Assembly: GCA_008508345.1 (NCBI GenBank) | Contig: QNGE01001277.1 | Span: 114,571-178,570 of the forward strand | Source of the DNA: Paragonimus westermani | Taxonomy: Eukaryota > Platyhelminthes > Trematoda > Plagiorchiida > Troglotrematidae | Reading direction: 5' to 3' | Length of the DNA: 64,000 bases | Part shown: positions 13,601 to 26,677 of the stretch, one piece after another | How positions within the stretch are numbered: the first letter of the stretch is position 1 | Layout: the number at the start of each line of letters is the position of its first letter | The notes under the pieces: model-generated | Seen by the model: the letters and a program-made list of their open reading frames with translations, nothing else | Told to the model about the DNA's origin: nothing | Database searches by the model: none | Translations under genes and position numbers: made by a program

Positions 13601-16600
13601 TAAACGCAGGTCGATGGTTTCTTTTATCCCTATCCTAGTACCTGGTTTGTACCCTTTACCAGTTACCACTATTCCTATCCTGCTCTCCCAACTACCAATC
13701 ACTTTGGCTATGGTTCCGATCTGGTCCAAAACAGCTAAGCATGTCGTACGTATTTTCCATCGAGTAAACCCCGTTTGTTCTGCGAACCTGCCATTGGCGA
13801 CTATCCAGGAGATGTCTAATTGAGCCGGACTAGGACGTCTTATTCAATGAAAAGTTGCGATCTTTGTTCATCTTTAACTTTAGTAATAGACTGACCATTT
13901 CCCTTGTACCTTAACAAGAACCGCACTGGCTTGCATCATCTACATTCGAAACAGCTGTCTCACACACAGCAAAATTTAGCAAGACATTAAGGAAAATGCC
14001 AGAACAACTAAAAGAAATTTCCGTTTCTTGGCGAAGGAAGTTAATGAACCGGTGAGATTAGACGTAAATCAGAACACACACAGTTAATGGCTATCAGTCC
14101 ATAGAACAACAGTGTGCATCACGGTCAGCTGTTTGTCTCGGTGACGTAAACCATTCGATCATAACCTAGATACTTCTTCGAAATTGACGTTAGACTTCAT
14201 TGTAATCTATCTTAACATCCGAAGACCATAAACGTCAGTTAATGAAGCAACCGAGCAACCTCTCTTCTGAATTTCCGCAACAAATATGGAAGAAAGAAAA
14301 CATGACGAACGAGAGGTCATTCGAGGTCAACTTTGTACAAACCTCCTTGATATGTGGTTCTGTCCAGGCAACTACAGTGGTAGCTGCTTGCCTGTCTAGC
14401 AAGCGGCGCTGTAACACAGTAATCCAGCCTGAAGCCGAGCTGAGCTCAGGAACTTAACGAATACCATCATCTTTCCAGAAACATCAGGAGGGTCTACAGA
14501 TCATAAATCAGTTCATTGGAAGCAATAGAGCACTTGCAACATATTTCCAAAATAATTACTATCACCATGGTAAAACGTAGTTGACTGTTTATAGATTATG
14601 AATCTGATATGCTAAGACCAGTGCTCGGGCGGCTAAGTCGAATTGTGCCACAATAAAAATTTCGAATTTGAGGCAAATGTTGTGAAATTGGCTTATCAGC
14701 TACCAATTAAAAAGACAGGTTGTGCTCAAAGAGTGTATGCCACAGAGACAATTGTCCGTAATTTACTGTCCGGAATTTACTGAAAGCGACTGAACGATAA
14801 CAATGTCTTTAGCCAGTGAATGTAGACTGGTAGGGAAAATAAGTCACAAGCAGTCTGATAATGTGGCGACTGTCATTTATGCTTCCGTCCCATCAGGAGC
14901 GAACAAGAACTTCCGTTCTTGCTGCGAATGTTGCTCATTCTAATAATGACCTATTCGTGCCCCTCTGATGAAATTAGATTAGGGCAAGGCCGGATACGAG
15001 AAGATAACGTCTTAAAAGCTATTCACATGTGATTGCCGATGAAAATTAGGATATGATGGCGTAATCACGCTTAATGCGCTGACAGTAGAGTACTAGGTAA
15101 ACGCTAGCTTCACTTGTCCTAGAACACGTTAAATCCCGGTCAGGGCCGTATTGTGCATCACCGATGGACTTTAGTTAGTCTACAAGACTGAAGGCCAGTA
15201 AATGGGCCACAGAGCTTAGCAGTACGCAAAATCTGTGATCAGCTGTCAGCTACACCTAAACTGTGGCAGTCAAATTTCCCTTCACTCATTTGTAAGCAAT
15301 TCCGTCCAAAACAATGTTTATAGTGAAATTGAACTCTGACTTGAAACAAGACTGTCCTCCATTCTACTGACAATTTTGCGGGCAACCCGTGGTAAGTTGG
15401 AGTCTGGAGTATAGGTTTACGCCCCACCAGCGATGAACGAGACAGAGCAACTAATTCATGAAATGCAGATTTTCCAACAATGGGTTAATCTGTACGTTTA
15501 CAGAACCCACAAAATTCCCTATTGAATAATATGTTGTAGCGTTTATAGTATGACATCTAGCAAATCCTTAAATGCGTTGTATGTCTTCCATGAGTACGCA
15601 TTTAACAACCTTCACAATTGTGCTGATCTGATGCGATTCAAGAAGCGTCTTCCAAATCATTCAGAACTTGTCTTCCGGTTGGACTTGATTGGGATGAGTA
15701 TATTCAAGGTACTCAAGGGCAGTAAACGGATATCACATTTCAGAAAAGTGCATAATACAGTAAAAAATCAACCGAATTCAATTGTGTTCACACTAACTAT
15801 ATCCACACTTGCTTAGGTGTGTGTTCAACTGACATTCAGTAATTCATGAAAACTCCTCAAATCACAGGTCAGTAATTGATGAAGGCCTTCATTTATGTTT
15901 TGTTTTTTATCACGTGACGTTCTAACTGGTTCGCCAAATCTGGTACAAATATCTGGCTTTTATGTGTAGACTAGGAAAACTGAGGGCGGAAAGCTTTCAT
16001 GTGGAAAAAATTTCGACTGTTGGTTTGCTGAGTTTGAAACTCACGTGTATTCATAACGAGCAACGGATGCGATGCACGGAATCGGATGAGTTGACCAAAA
16101 CATTTACGTTTCAAGCAAGACCATTGGTTCAGAAACAGCTGCAAAGTGTAAAATTGTGTCACTGATTTTGAAAGCATTTTGATCTCCTCCCAGGATGTTT
16201 TATGACATTCTCACGTGTACAAATGAATAATAACGGATGACTTTCAGTATACTGGCTATTGCGATAAACACTGGTAATGCTTAGTGTTGTAATTTAGGCC
16301 GCATAGTTCCCATGAAGCTATGTAAACGAGTGTGAACAATGTTTAGTGATAAAGTTGCCTTGATAGTCTGTCAAAGTTTTCCAGCTTTTTCACCCCCATC
16401 TTGTTTCATGTCAAAGCAAATCACACAGCATCTATGGTAAATCGGATAAGACTTCCCACCACTGGTATACGCTTACTCAAAATCTTCCACAAATCAACCT
16501 GCTTTGGAAAACGGTACAGCTTTTGTTTGCCATTGCTGGTTCACGGGACAACTGGGAACTTATAGACTATACAGTATCATTTATGATTCTTCACATAACA

Positions 16601-17791
16601 GTGCCACAATACTAATTTGGCACCAGTAACAAATAGTGCGTACAATACATGAAACGTTCAGTGAACAAAGTTAAAACACAGATACTACTGTTTCATTGTT
16701 TGAGGACGAACGAATTCTTAGTTGGACGAATGGACCATTCAGAAGTCAAGTGAAGAACGATACACAGTTTCTTCTTATAGTAAGGTTACAGTCGATGACA
16801 ACATTTTTGGTTTCTGATGTGTGAGACTCTGTTGCGTTACATTACCTGTGGGAACACTTTGAATGCGTATAACAAATGAAAAACCGTTGGCCTCTGAATG
16901 ACATGGCAAACTTTTCCACTAACTTCACGCATCACATGCACTGACTAGGTTCAGAACGTACGAACCATTGGTCCAAAAGTTTCCTGGCGGTAGACGTTTC
17001 TCACTAGTGTTTGAACGGTCTCACTGTCTTCTGAGCATTTCTGGAGTAAAGATAGAAGTAAGGGGCGAAAAGCACACCAATCCCAATCAAATCCCCTACC
17101 GTCGTCTGATACTAGAACTTGAAATCCTTCCGACCGCTCTCACAGCCGATCTGTCAATAAGAGCATTTTGCTGTATTCCTTTCAATCTAAGTAACAACGT
17201 CAAATAGACGACTCGTACGGCCAAGCAACTTAAAATCTTCTCACACATAGTAACGCCTTGGAATTTACTTATTCTGATTTCCCATAGCGTAACAGTCAAA
17301 CTTTGCTCAGGAAAGACAGGTTTTGGCAGTCTCTGTAAATTCTCTATTGTAAATAATAATGACTATTTTGAAAGGAAAACCACAATATATGTTGATAATG
17401 TTCGCATTTTTTACAGTACAACCAGTTGTTGAATTACAGTGCACGTATGATAGTGGCGTCAGCACATTTCAAGGATAAACGACCCCGACACCAGAGAAAG
17501 CTGATCGCCAGGCACTTTATTTATCTTGGATCAGGATAAACCCTAATCTTTTGAAGATTGTACCAATAGAGCGAGCTATTTATGCAGAGTTCAATTGGTC
17601 TGTAATCCACTTTCTCCGGTCACTCTGGGTTGCAGCTTCACATTTTCATTTTAGTGAGATCCGCCAACATATTTTCCGCATACATTAATTTCGGATAAAC
17701 TAATTGGTTGTGTTTATCTTTACACTCGATTTTCTGTCATATATGGTCCTAAATTCACTTTCAAAGTCCAAGTTTGTCCGTTTGACAACAG
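10691..17791. other. No gene supported
   Basis: No recognisable protein, RNA gene or mobile element. A G+C-rich patch at 11,930-12,290 contains a perfect 9-bp stem-loop (listed separately). On the minus strand, 13,340-13,729 stays in one frame for about 128 codons with a single stop, but it matches no family I know. Confidence 0.4.
12249..12276. repeat. G+C-rich stem-loop, 9-bp perfect arms
   Basis: AAAGGGGCC at 12,249-12,257 pairs perfectly with GGCCCCTTT at 12,268-12,276 around a 10-base loop. It lies in a G+C-rich patch. It looks like a bacterial terminator, but there is no T tract and no bacterial gene nearby, so I only record the structure. Confidence 0.5.
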
Positions 17792-18178
17792 GTAATCCAC
17801 GTGACAATATGTTTGTTACTACTGATATTCTTATCAACTGTCTGTAATCAAAGCATTTCGATGTCTACTGCAAAGGGATCAGGCATAATACTTAGCCACC
17901 CACCTCCGAATAATTGGACTCTGACTAAAACCAGAATTCCCATTGCGCACAATTTGATGAGGACAGCCCACGAGGAAACTGACAGGTGGCCTGAGTTGTT
18001 ATCAGCCGAACTGATCTGCGTGCGGTGGGCCTCGGCAAATTATGACCTAGGTGATCGCGATAGCTGTTCTGTAGTGAACGTTTCGTCACACAATCCTCAG
18101 CTTGGCAACATCACCCACGATTGGACAATCATCTTGACGCCAGATGTGTTGTATCTAAGTGGGCAAGTAGGATTCAAG
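17792..18178 (+). CDS. Candidate exon, function unknown, secretory-like start
   Basis: I do not recognise the product. The segment is open for 129 codons and bounded by a plausible acceptor (a pyrimidine-rich stretch ending in CAACAG before 17,792) and a plausible donor (CAAG then GTGAAC after 18,178). Both borders fall in phase 0, so the exon would be symmetric. The translation begins with a strongly hydrophobic run (TICLLLLIFLSTVC) like a signal peptide or membrane segment. Two N-glycosylation sites follow near its end (NVSS and NITH). There is no in-frame ATG before the hydrophobic run, so a start in an upstream exon would be needed. Open frames of this length are expected a few times by chance in this much DNA. 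Confidence 0.25.
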
Positions 18179-20379
18179 GTGAACTGACTAAACTATGTGT
18201 GTAGATGGTATGGCCCCCTCCACATGTTGACCTGAGAGTTGGATTCCATTCGTTTAAGTTTGCTCATTCGAACACACAAACGTCCAACGACGCCAGTCCG
18301 CTGAACCCACCCCGGACACCACAGACCCAGCAGGCGCTTAGGCTTACCCGGATTTGGGACATACTGTAGGCGTTGCCAACTCCACTAGGCAACTGACTCA
18401 CTTGCCGTCGAACAGTGGCCAAGTTGAATTCACAGTGAGTGTCCTGACAAAACGGTCTACCGATATCAACCAGCACATCTTCCCGGATAGAACGCAACTT
18501 GCGCTGTCTAGTAGGATGAGGGCCACACGACCCATACTAAACGGTTGTGATAGGTTGTTGCTTTGAGTTTTGGCTGACAGGTGAAGAAAACGAATTAAAC
18601 AATATTATTCGACTGATTTTTTGAAGGAAGTGCACGTGACTTAAGCCTGAATTACGATGTCAAAATGTAGTCGAGATAACCGGTTTGGTTGAAGTGAGAG
18701 TTCAATAAAAATGGTGTCCCGGACGTATTCACTTTTGTTTGGAGGTGTCACTTCTCATCACAACTTAACTGACTGAAAGAGCTACCAATCTGTCAAGGTT
18801 TGTCTCACGTGGTAGTGACTACCTCCAAATCGGTGGCCTATGTGGACCATAAAAATGGGTTATTTTGTTAGGTAAACGCATCGAGAGGAGCCCAATACTC
18901 TCATCTATCCTCTTTTTGTATGTGACTACCATTGGTATCCAATATTGGTGAAAGAACAGCTTCAACATTGTCTGGTTTTCTAACAATTATTTATTTCTTT
19001 GGAACGCTTCAACGCCAAGTGTCTGTTGGTTAATTGAACTCTCTACAGATATGTTTGCAAACTCAACTGGAGTTCTTGGGAATCAGGTAGTCATTTTTCC
19101 ATGACAAACGAATTCAAGTTGTTCACGTATCGAATTATTCTTGCAAAAGAGATGCCCTTGCATGTTAAGGCATTTTCTCTCTAATAAGCGTTCAACGTTT
19201 GATTTCCTTGTGTGCGTCCAACGCAAGACACATCGGTATATAGGTGATACTAGTTGGTGAGCTGTGCACTGGAATAGTAGTTCCGCAACCACTGACTAAT
19301 GAATCTACTGACGAGATGCCATCATGTCAGGTCTTTCCATCTATTAGGAAGAAAGTAAAGACAGTTTGTCGTTCATCTCATGCACACCACGAGTCCTACC
19401 AAAGGTTTGTGTTTTGTCCATCAGATTGCTGATGCCAAGACTTACTACAAGGGACGAATTGGCTCAGTACACAAAAAACGTCGAAGGTACATTTGCACCG
19501 GTTTACACGCGCTGGCTGTACTAGTTACCATTCGACAGAACGATATCTGATTGTCTTATTATTCTGGTTCCCAACGTCCCCGTACAACCTGAGGAAAGTA
19601 TTCACAAATACTCGCGTACGTAATACACATTATTCACCAATGTAGAGAGTAGTCCACTTCACCCGGATGGCTTCTAGGTATGGAAATGGGCTGACCTCAG
19701 ATCCGCACTGAAGTTCTTCGTGTTGGTGAGTTGTCAATGTCCACTCAGTCTGATAGTACTTACCTTTATTTTGCCCACCGTACAGTCCTCATCGTTCAGT
19801 GTTAGATGCCAATACTTGAAGCTGGTTATTGTGTGTTCCGACCGGTTTGTTATCCTTGCGGAAATTTCTACTCGAGGGAGCATGTGCATCGGTTCAAGCA
19901 CTTAAAATTTGACTGCGAGTTTTTGACGCAAAACCGTATTTTGCGACCAGAATGGTACATGGTGAATTCCCTATCTAGCGTACTATCCCTTGACCAACGG
20001 TTAAGAGAGGCATCATCTTGTACACACTCAGTGCGTTCTTTTGAAAGTGAAGGAGAAGGACCATACACAGGACACCGTCGAGGCCGTCTCGATATGTTAC
20101 CGTCCACCCTCTGAGTAACATAGACTAGAAAGGAAATATACAGCGAATGGCACCTTCGGTCAAAAGCAAAATGCAAGCTTTGACCTCACCTGGCTGAAAA
20201 AAACATTAGGACTTATAAAAACAAAACAGTGGAATCACAGGGCGGTCGAGAACAAGAGGTGTGATTAAGGACATTCGGCTGGCAGCATGTAGCCTGTGGT
20301 AGCCGTTACAGTCGAACGACAGGTTCGAGTACCAGAGGTTATATAGAAACGTTAATGTTGATTACTTTGCATGATGCAG
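18179..20379. other. No gene supported; possible intron
   Basis: No recognisable feature. 18,260-18,540 is richer in G+C and is open in overlapping frames on both strands. If the flanking candidate exons are real, this would be an intron of about 2.2 kb joining two phase-0 borders. Confidence 0.3.
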
Positions 20380-20623
20380 GTGGGATTGTCGATTTGGACA
20401 AGCTATACCAATCGAATTCGTCTAACGTATAATAGCAGGGATCCTATAGATCAAACCACTTCGAACCCATTGGGTGTGCTGCTAAAAGTATATGATATTC
20501 AGCAGGCCGCTAACTGTCCAGACATATCTGCTCAGTCAGCTATAACAACTGCTAATACTGGTATTTCTCCCCAGACAGCCAAAGTCCAATCACACACTCA
20601 CCGAAATATTCTCCTATGTCGTG
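20380..20623 (+). CDS. Candidate exon, function unknown
   Basis: I do not recognise this product. An acceptor-like GATGCAG precedes 20,380 and a donor-like GTG then GTAATT follows 20,623. The start phase (0) agrees with the end phase of the candidate exon at 17.8-18.2 kb, so the two could be joined in frame. The translation (81 codons, VGLSIWTSYTNRIRLTYNSR and onward) has no recognisable domain. The support is only openness, splice-like borders and phase agreement. Confidence 0.18.
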
Positions 20624-21788
20624 GTAATTGCAGGCTTCCCACAGATAATCCGCAGAGTAGATCAATTCCCGAGAGCTATGTTGTCCCCTCTCCCACATAA
20701 TGTTACTGTACATATTAACCCACATATTGCCTACCACTGGTGCATGAAGTTTCTCTCCCATACCAAGGAATCACTCGAATTATCCTCACGTATTGCCAAG
20801 TGTTCTTATGATAACTGAAGTTTAACGAAGACTAGTTGTAAACCAGCCTCACAATTTTCGGCTTGTCCACTAAAGGTCATCATCAAATGTATTTCGCTAC
20901 TTTGGTTGAAAGAGAACCGCAGCAGGCAAAGCAGAAGAGGTGGATATTGCAATGAGTTTGAACTGGTGCACTTTCAGTTTTCGCGCACAGGCTGTCGCAG
21001 AAGAAATTATGCGCAGACTGGCGCTAACCAATCATGGACAGCGATTAGCCGCTGCTGAATGAGTATCTGTTTCAAAAAGCCGAGTTGTTAGATATAAGGT
21101 CGTGGAATAACACAGCAGCAAACTGGCCAGCCAAAATCTGAGGACTTTTGTCGCTTGATAGCAGTCGTAAATTCTGTTGTTCCTCTATTAAAAGGTGCTG
21201 TTTTTCCAACAAATGGAGGTTAGTTAGTGCCGCTCAGAGTCCTGTACTTATATTCTTCGTTTGGGTAGCTCAGTACGTGACAGATATGGGCAGTTATTAG
21301 AGCGGCGGCCACCGCGAAAAAACTGAAGTTGAGATCGCTGTTTGGGACCAGGGAAACTTCCTTCCAATGAACAGATGTTGAGTTGTTTCTTACGGAAATA
21401 TTCGTTGCTTAGTAGTGGTCCCTCGAAGGAGGTTGTTACACAGTGCAGCACTCCATAAGAACATCAAATAGAGTCCAAAATTGCAAGTTTGGACAAGTTA
21501 TGATTGTCGGTTATCGTGTGCACCGAAATTCATCCGAAAAATAACTAGTACGATATGATCTAAGTCAAAAGGGTTCATTTTATTTTTCACACCGGGCTCC
21601 AACAACACTACAGTTCACTGTAGAACGAAGCTGGCTAGGTGGAATGGAATAAATCTTATTTGATTGATAGATTCTGGTAATCTCAGGCTAGTCCCATTTC
21701 ACTCCGACTTTAGGAATGACTCATGCAATAATCCAGTAAAGGGCATGATTTAGGAAACATAAATAACACCATGCACGACGAACTGATT

Positions 21789-21808
21789 GACCACCTTACA
21801 AGGTGGTC
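21789..21808. repeat. Near-perfect palindrome, 9-bp arms with 2-base spacer
   Basis: GACCACCTT and AAGGTGGTC are exact reverse complements separated by AC. A second stem (TGAAGG at 21,848-21,853 with CCTTCA at 21,868-21,873) lies 40 bases further on. Confidence 0.6.
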
Positions 21809-22593
21809 TTAGGAATACGGATCCAATTGGTACAGGTCTACTGGGAGTGAAGGCGCGAGTAGCGCACCCTTCAGACCATAGTCAATCGGTGTTCACTAGC
21901 ATACAATACCTAAAAACCATCAACGAATAACTGTTGGCCGTCTTTTGTATACGGAATGCAATAATTTTCACGCAGTATTAAACAGTCCTCAGTTAGGGTA
22001 CAGTTAGGTCGTGTTCGCATAATTCTCTGGTACGCAGATCGACGAAAAGTGGTAGGTCATAGAAATAACGACCGAGATGGATCAGCTTGTCTATCGTACA
22101 CCATCCAGCAGTAATTTGAAAACATTAGGTGATGTCTGTCGGGGTAACTTTCTGAACCGAACCTAAACCATGACCGAGATGGAGAGCCATCGGTTTCAGA
22201 ATATCTAGTAAACAAATGTGATTTTCGTTATCACACAGGTACTACTACATTAAGTCAGCATGTTAAAGTTCTTCTTCGGCCAACAGAAACTCACTGGGCT
22301 TCAGCTGGGACGAGAAACAATCAAGCTTGTCTCTTAACTTATTATCCGCTTGACTAAACTTAATACAACACTAGAAGTTCCACTTGAACCCTCCAAGGAC
22401 CAAGTGAGCAAGCAAGAAGGTTAGCAACCAGCATGTGTGCCAAATTCAAAAGCACGCTGGGATGGACAGACAATTTCCCCAGGTGTTATATTCTGCCGAT
22501 GTGCGTTGACCCATGCTCAAACAGATCAGCTAAAGGTGGAAACCAAAGGTGAAGCAACAATTCCCAGTTTGCCTCTCCGACCTGGCAACCACT

Positions 22594-22611
22594 TGTGTGT
22601 GTGTGTGTGTG
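22594..22611. repeat. GT dinucleotide microsatellite
   Basis: About nine consecutive TG units interrupt otherwise ordinary sequence. Confidence 0.9.
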
Positions 22612-25436
22612 CAGCAGATGGTTATGGGTTGCCAACATAACCAGAGGACAACATCCACGGGTGACCTGGAAACGGATTCCAGTTTTCAATTCAGAGCTGT
22701 CACATACTTCTGCGAGCAGCCGGCTTAGACCCAATCGTTATAGCTTGCTGGATTGAAATAATTAATTAGCAGTCTTGGCAAAAGACGATTGACTGTGGAA
22801 ATTAGTAAAAGTGATGTGTAATAGGTCTTGGGACAACTACTTGAGTCCGTATAAGTGTGAATACTCCACTGATGCTCACTTGGCTCTTCCAGTTCACCCT
22901 AACTGCAAGAAGCCATTCCATTTCCAAGGGTGTGCAATGGTCAAGACATACGTATAAACTTGTATAGAGAGCCAACTTTAGAACCCAACTGAAGACGAGA
23001 GACTTTCAACCCAGATTTGCTGGACACTTGTACAGACCAGTATATTTAACGTCTAGCTTACCACGCACAAACCATTGACAGGGGAACAGAAATTCTTGAG
23101 ATGTGGTTATTTATTCAACGCTCTTATAGTCAGCTTTCTTCTGTATCCTTCGTTGAAAGTTGACAGGTGCTGCAAATACGATACACCTGGCTACCGAAAA
23201 CACACAGAGGTACTATGAGTGCTAAGCCACACACGCCATCAGTATCTGTTCAGCAGACCAGAAGAAATTGGTAACCACCAGCTGGACATTTGTGTAGGAG
23301 GCTATAATGAAGGGTAATATGCAAATAGGCGTATGAAAAACATCAACTGTCAGCAGGGAACTCGGATGGGTGTATCGAGAATACCGACAGGCGTGTGAAC
23401 TGCGTGTATGTGTGTGACTGCTCCAAACACCGCGCTGCTGGCATACAGACAGTTTGAACCGAAGACCCATATAGTGTCTTCTGTGCAGATGTGACCGCTG
23501 GACAACTGACCACAAGCTACTGCGCGGAGTTTGGTGTGGTCTACAATCCAACATAACTAAGTGACAGAAATTAGCGTAGCCTGTGGTTATGAGGACCAGT
23601 TAATTTGTTGGTGCGGGTACTGTAAATAATGTTAATTATGTGTACACTGGTTTACATAGTAACCTTTCGATAGCTTCAGCTACGTAAACTACATTCACTG
23701 GGCGGAGCAAGAGAAGTAGAGCAGCCTGGATACTATCAGACCAAAGCTATGCAGTGTCTGGCAAATAAATACTACTTGGCGTTTTCCATTTGCAGTTTTG
23801 CACGGCCACTCATTCTTTGATTGGAAGAGTGTGAGAAGTAGACGCCTGTGTAGACCTACTCGTTCTCTGTGAAAACTGGTCGGTCAGAAATCTGACACAG
23901 TTCTGTTCAACAGATTATGTCAAAATGACATCAGTAACATCCTAACGCTTACTTCGTTGGTATGTTGAAAGAAGGAGCATTCACAGGAACACTGACTGTA
24001 AGCTTGGAAGTTTATATTGTAACTCAAGCGATCTTGAGGTCGAACAACAGTCCCGTGATTTCTATCTAATAAATCTCAGAACAAAAGAAACAGTTTATAC
24101 CGTATTGTTGGACAAAATGAGATCACCACTACTGTTCCCTCCACTGTCAGCTAACAGTGCCGGATACAGTGAACTTGGGTTTGGTGCAAGCCACTGAGAG
24201 TCGACTTTATGAGTACGTTCGAGCCGAAAGCCGAAGTGAAAGCAATTAATAAACATTGCATGTGCGGAGATATTTGTGAGAAGGCAACTTTCGTCTGACC
24301 AGGAATGCGAAGTTAGTCTCCGAGCTAGCGTTACTCCTGAACGGTCTGGGAAAATGACTGGTATCACCTGATCACTGCTGTCATTTTATAGGGCTCTGGT
24401 ATTCCGATAAAACTGTTGGGTGGTCCACTACTTGTGTTCTGTTCATAGTAGGTTGTGTTTTGTTCAAGAGAAATTGTGTTCAGGCTCTTTAATGTGATTA
24501 TTCAATTAGGTCTTGTATGGGGTCGATCAAGCAGTAGTCAGCTTGTTCGCCCCACATGCACCAGGGCTCTGTTGGAATTTGCTCCACAGAGGTGCTGTAA
24601 TAGGGGCGAGCGAAGTGCGTTTCATTTTTCGAAGCCATCAGCTGTGGGCTTGATCTCAAAATGAACGCCGCGATCCATTGTTAAAGGTAATCAGTGGCTA
24701 GTAAAATTATATTTAGCCCTTTGTCATGATAACAGTGTTGGACTAGGTAAAACACAGTGAACCTCGATTTGGCACCTTGCACTAGATATGGTCACACTGG
24801 TCCACAATCTTTATAATTAGCCACTTTAAGATACTCACTAAAAAATTGACGCGCCACCATTGGTTTAGTTCCCTTTCGGTTTTATAAAGTGGATGTACTC
24901 CACCGCAACCATCAAAATGTCCCTCAAGTTACACGTTCACTATGTGAAACATAGTGTTGTACGTGGTACCAGTAAGCGCTGTGGTCTAGTGGATACGAGA
25001 TTTGGTCAACAACAGTAACGTTCACCGCTGGAATATTGTTAAAATTACATGCATCCCCGATGTCTGACAAAGGCGAGGACTGCCATGATGTGTCAATGTA
25101 CCAGTTAAAATCACTTAACTCCAAGGCAGTGTTGACACCTACCTATGTGCTCTTAGCACACTGTCAGTTAGCGTCGGAATGCCATATTTATTCACATCCT
25201 GCCTATTTAGATGTTCCAAATTTGTAAACGGTTCACTTGGTTCAAAGAAGTGTCTGGTTCCTAAGTGGAACACCACTGAGTAGAATAAGTACCCACTGTT
25301 CAAGAAGTAGGTTAAAAATACGTTATCCTCATTCGTAACTCACGTGTGGTTATCCGAATTATGATTCCGATCATACGAACTAAATACAGAAGTAATTGAT
25401 GGCAAATGTCCAATCGGTTATTCTCAGGGCAGACAG

Positions 25437-25756
25437 ATGGCATGCGCCATAAACGAAAGGAAACTGAGTCGGAAGACCTTAGGATCACCGTTGACTAGCA
25501 GTTACGTAAAAGAAAAAAGTGTCACTGTCTTTGGTAATCCGACTGTTTCAACCTGGGGAGAAATGGGACTCTTATATTTATCTTATATCTCAACTAACAT
25601 CTCTGAACTTGTTAACAGTCTATCCGTCAGGCTATTGTATAGAGTGAACATCACCCACAATTGGTCGCAGCTGTCGCATTCCAATAGACCTTTAAAGTCG
25701 GTCCCTTTCGAAGAGAAGCCATTGGACAATCAGGGCATTACTCACAAGCAGATTTG
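25437..25756 (+). CDS. Candidate exon, weak integrin-alpha-like pattern
   Basis: The segment follows GGGCAGACAG (possible acceptor) and is open to a donor-like TTTG then GTACAG at 25,757. It would start in phase 0 and end in phase 2. The part reading VTVFGNPTVSTWGEMGLLYL, followed by alternating hydrophobic residues to VNSLSVRLLY, resembles the calf-1 region of integrin alpha chains, where GNP is followed by strands of this spacing. The cysteine usually just before GNP is missing, and no FG-GAP propeller repeat is visible in the window. There are two N-glycosylation sites, NISE and NITH. The family link is a guess; the segment may be chance. Confidence 0.22.
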
Positions 25757-25789
25757 GTACAGCGTTCACATATGACAAATCAGTTGTGC

Positions 25790-25945
25790 TCAGTGCAAAG
25801 TCACTGACGCAGTGGTCAACACGTTTGCCTCTTGAAAGCTTGGTCGGTCCCTATCGTGACAAGAATATGCAAAACCAACAAGGTCTAACAAGAGCGAAAT
25901 TCGAGTTGAGTGGTTATTTTTGAAAGAAGCCAACTGCAAAAGTCT
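25790..25945 (+). mobile_element. SINE copy, 5'-truncated, plus orientation
   Basis: Starts near box A (TGACGCAGTGGTCAACACG at 25,805), which aligns with the best copy at 2.5 kb, and continues through GTGACAAGAATATGCA, AGAGCGAAATTCGAGTTGAG and GAAAGAAGCCAACTGCAAAA. It is clearly diverged: box B is not conserved (TCGGTCCCTATC). It lacks the upstream 5' segment and the terminal GTTCAAC tail. Confidence 0.7.
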
Positions 25946-26156
25946 TTTTGAATACAACAACTGTGATCAGTTGTAGGTGGTGTGCAAATTATATGACAAA
26001 CAAAATCCTCTGCTATTCATCAGTAATCCGGTTATTGCTAGTTCATTTCTTTCATTTAAACCCTCGGCTCACGCCTCCTCTCTTTTTGCCAGTTTTTAGA
26101 AGACTAATATTTCTCACAAATCCATCAGCTGTTAGAATACACGAAACGTAACTCGT

Positions 26157-26166
26157 GGGGGGGGGG
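26157..26166. repeat. Run of ten G
   Basis: Ten G residues, one A, then three more G. Runs of this sort can form quadruplexes or reflect slippage. Confidence 0.9.
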
Positions 26167-26638
26167 AGGGTAACGAATTATTCCGTCCAATTTGCACATA
26201 CTGCCTGACGACCAAAACGACTTCTCTTTCTAGAACTGTGGTCACACCAAAAATATCGATCATAAACTTTTTGGTCGGTGTATTTTTCAAAATTCAGTCA
26301 GGTTGTTACCCACTACGGTTATTAATCGTACTAGTTTCGCTTACATCGTTTTATCCTGAACGTTTGCTATCCTGTCAGTCGCTGAGGTATGAGAAACTCC
26401 CGTTGCACTCTGCCGCTTTGATAATGAGATACACAGTGTTCTAACATCCATAAATAAAAAATACATTCGTTCCTCTTTTTGAGTAGCACTTTAACGGAGA
26501 GATTATGAAAGAAGAGAACATTAGTTAAACGGTCAGAAATAAAGTTACACATGGTGACCTAGTTTTTGCACGTCAGTCAATACAATGTTCTGCTCTTTAA
26601 ATTGACACACCCCTAATCTCAAACTGGTTTGCCAACTG

Positions 26639-26677
26639 ATATATATATATATATACCATATATATATATATATATAC
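26639..26677. repeat. Interrupted TA microsatellite
   Basis: Two AT tracts of about 16 and 20 bases are separated by a single CC. The whole block is self-complementary and would extrude easily. Confidence 0.9.

Larger units (their letters stand above)
20624..25436. other. No gene supported
   Basis: Contains a GT microsatellite and two neighbouring hairpins near 21.8 kb (listed separately). A minus-strand frame at 23,222-23,554 is open for 110 codons but has no motif I recognise. Nothing else stands out. Confidence 0.35.

Noticed and set aside
13340..13729. 128-codon minus-strand frame with one stop, possible pseudogene
   Set aside because: No motif of any retroelement or cellular family could be recognised.
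22070..22185. 12-bp direct repeat (GACCGAGATGGA) about 100 bp apart
   Set aside because: A single short repeat without flanking similarity is expected by chance.
23222..23554. 110-codon minus-strand frame
   Set aside because: Low-information residues (runs of HT and S), no recognisable domain.
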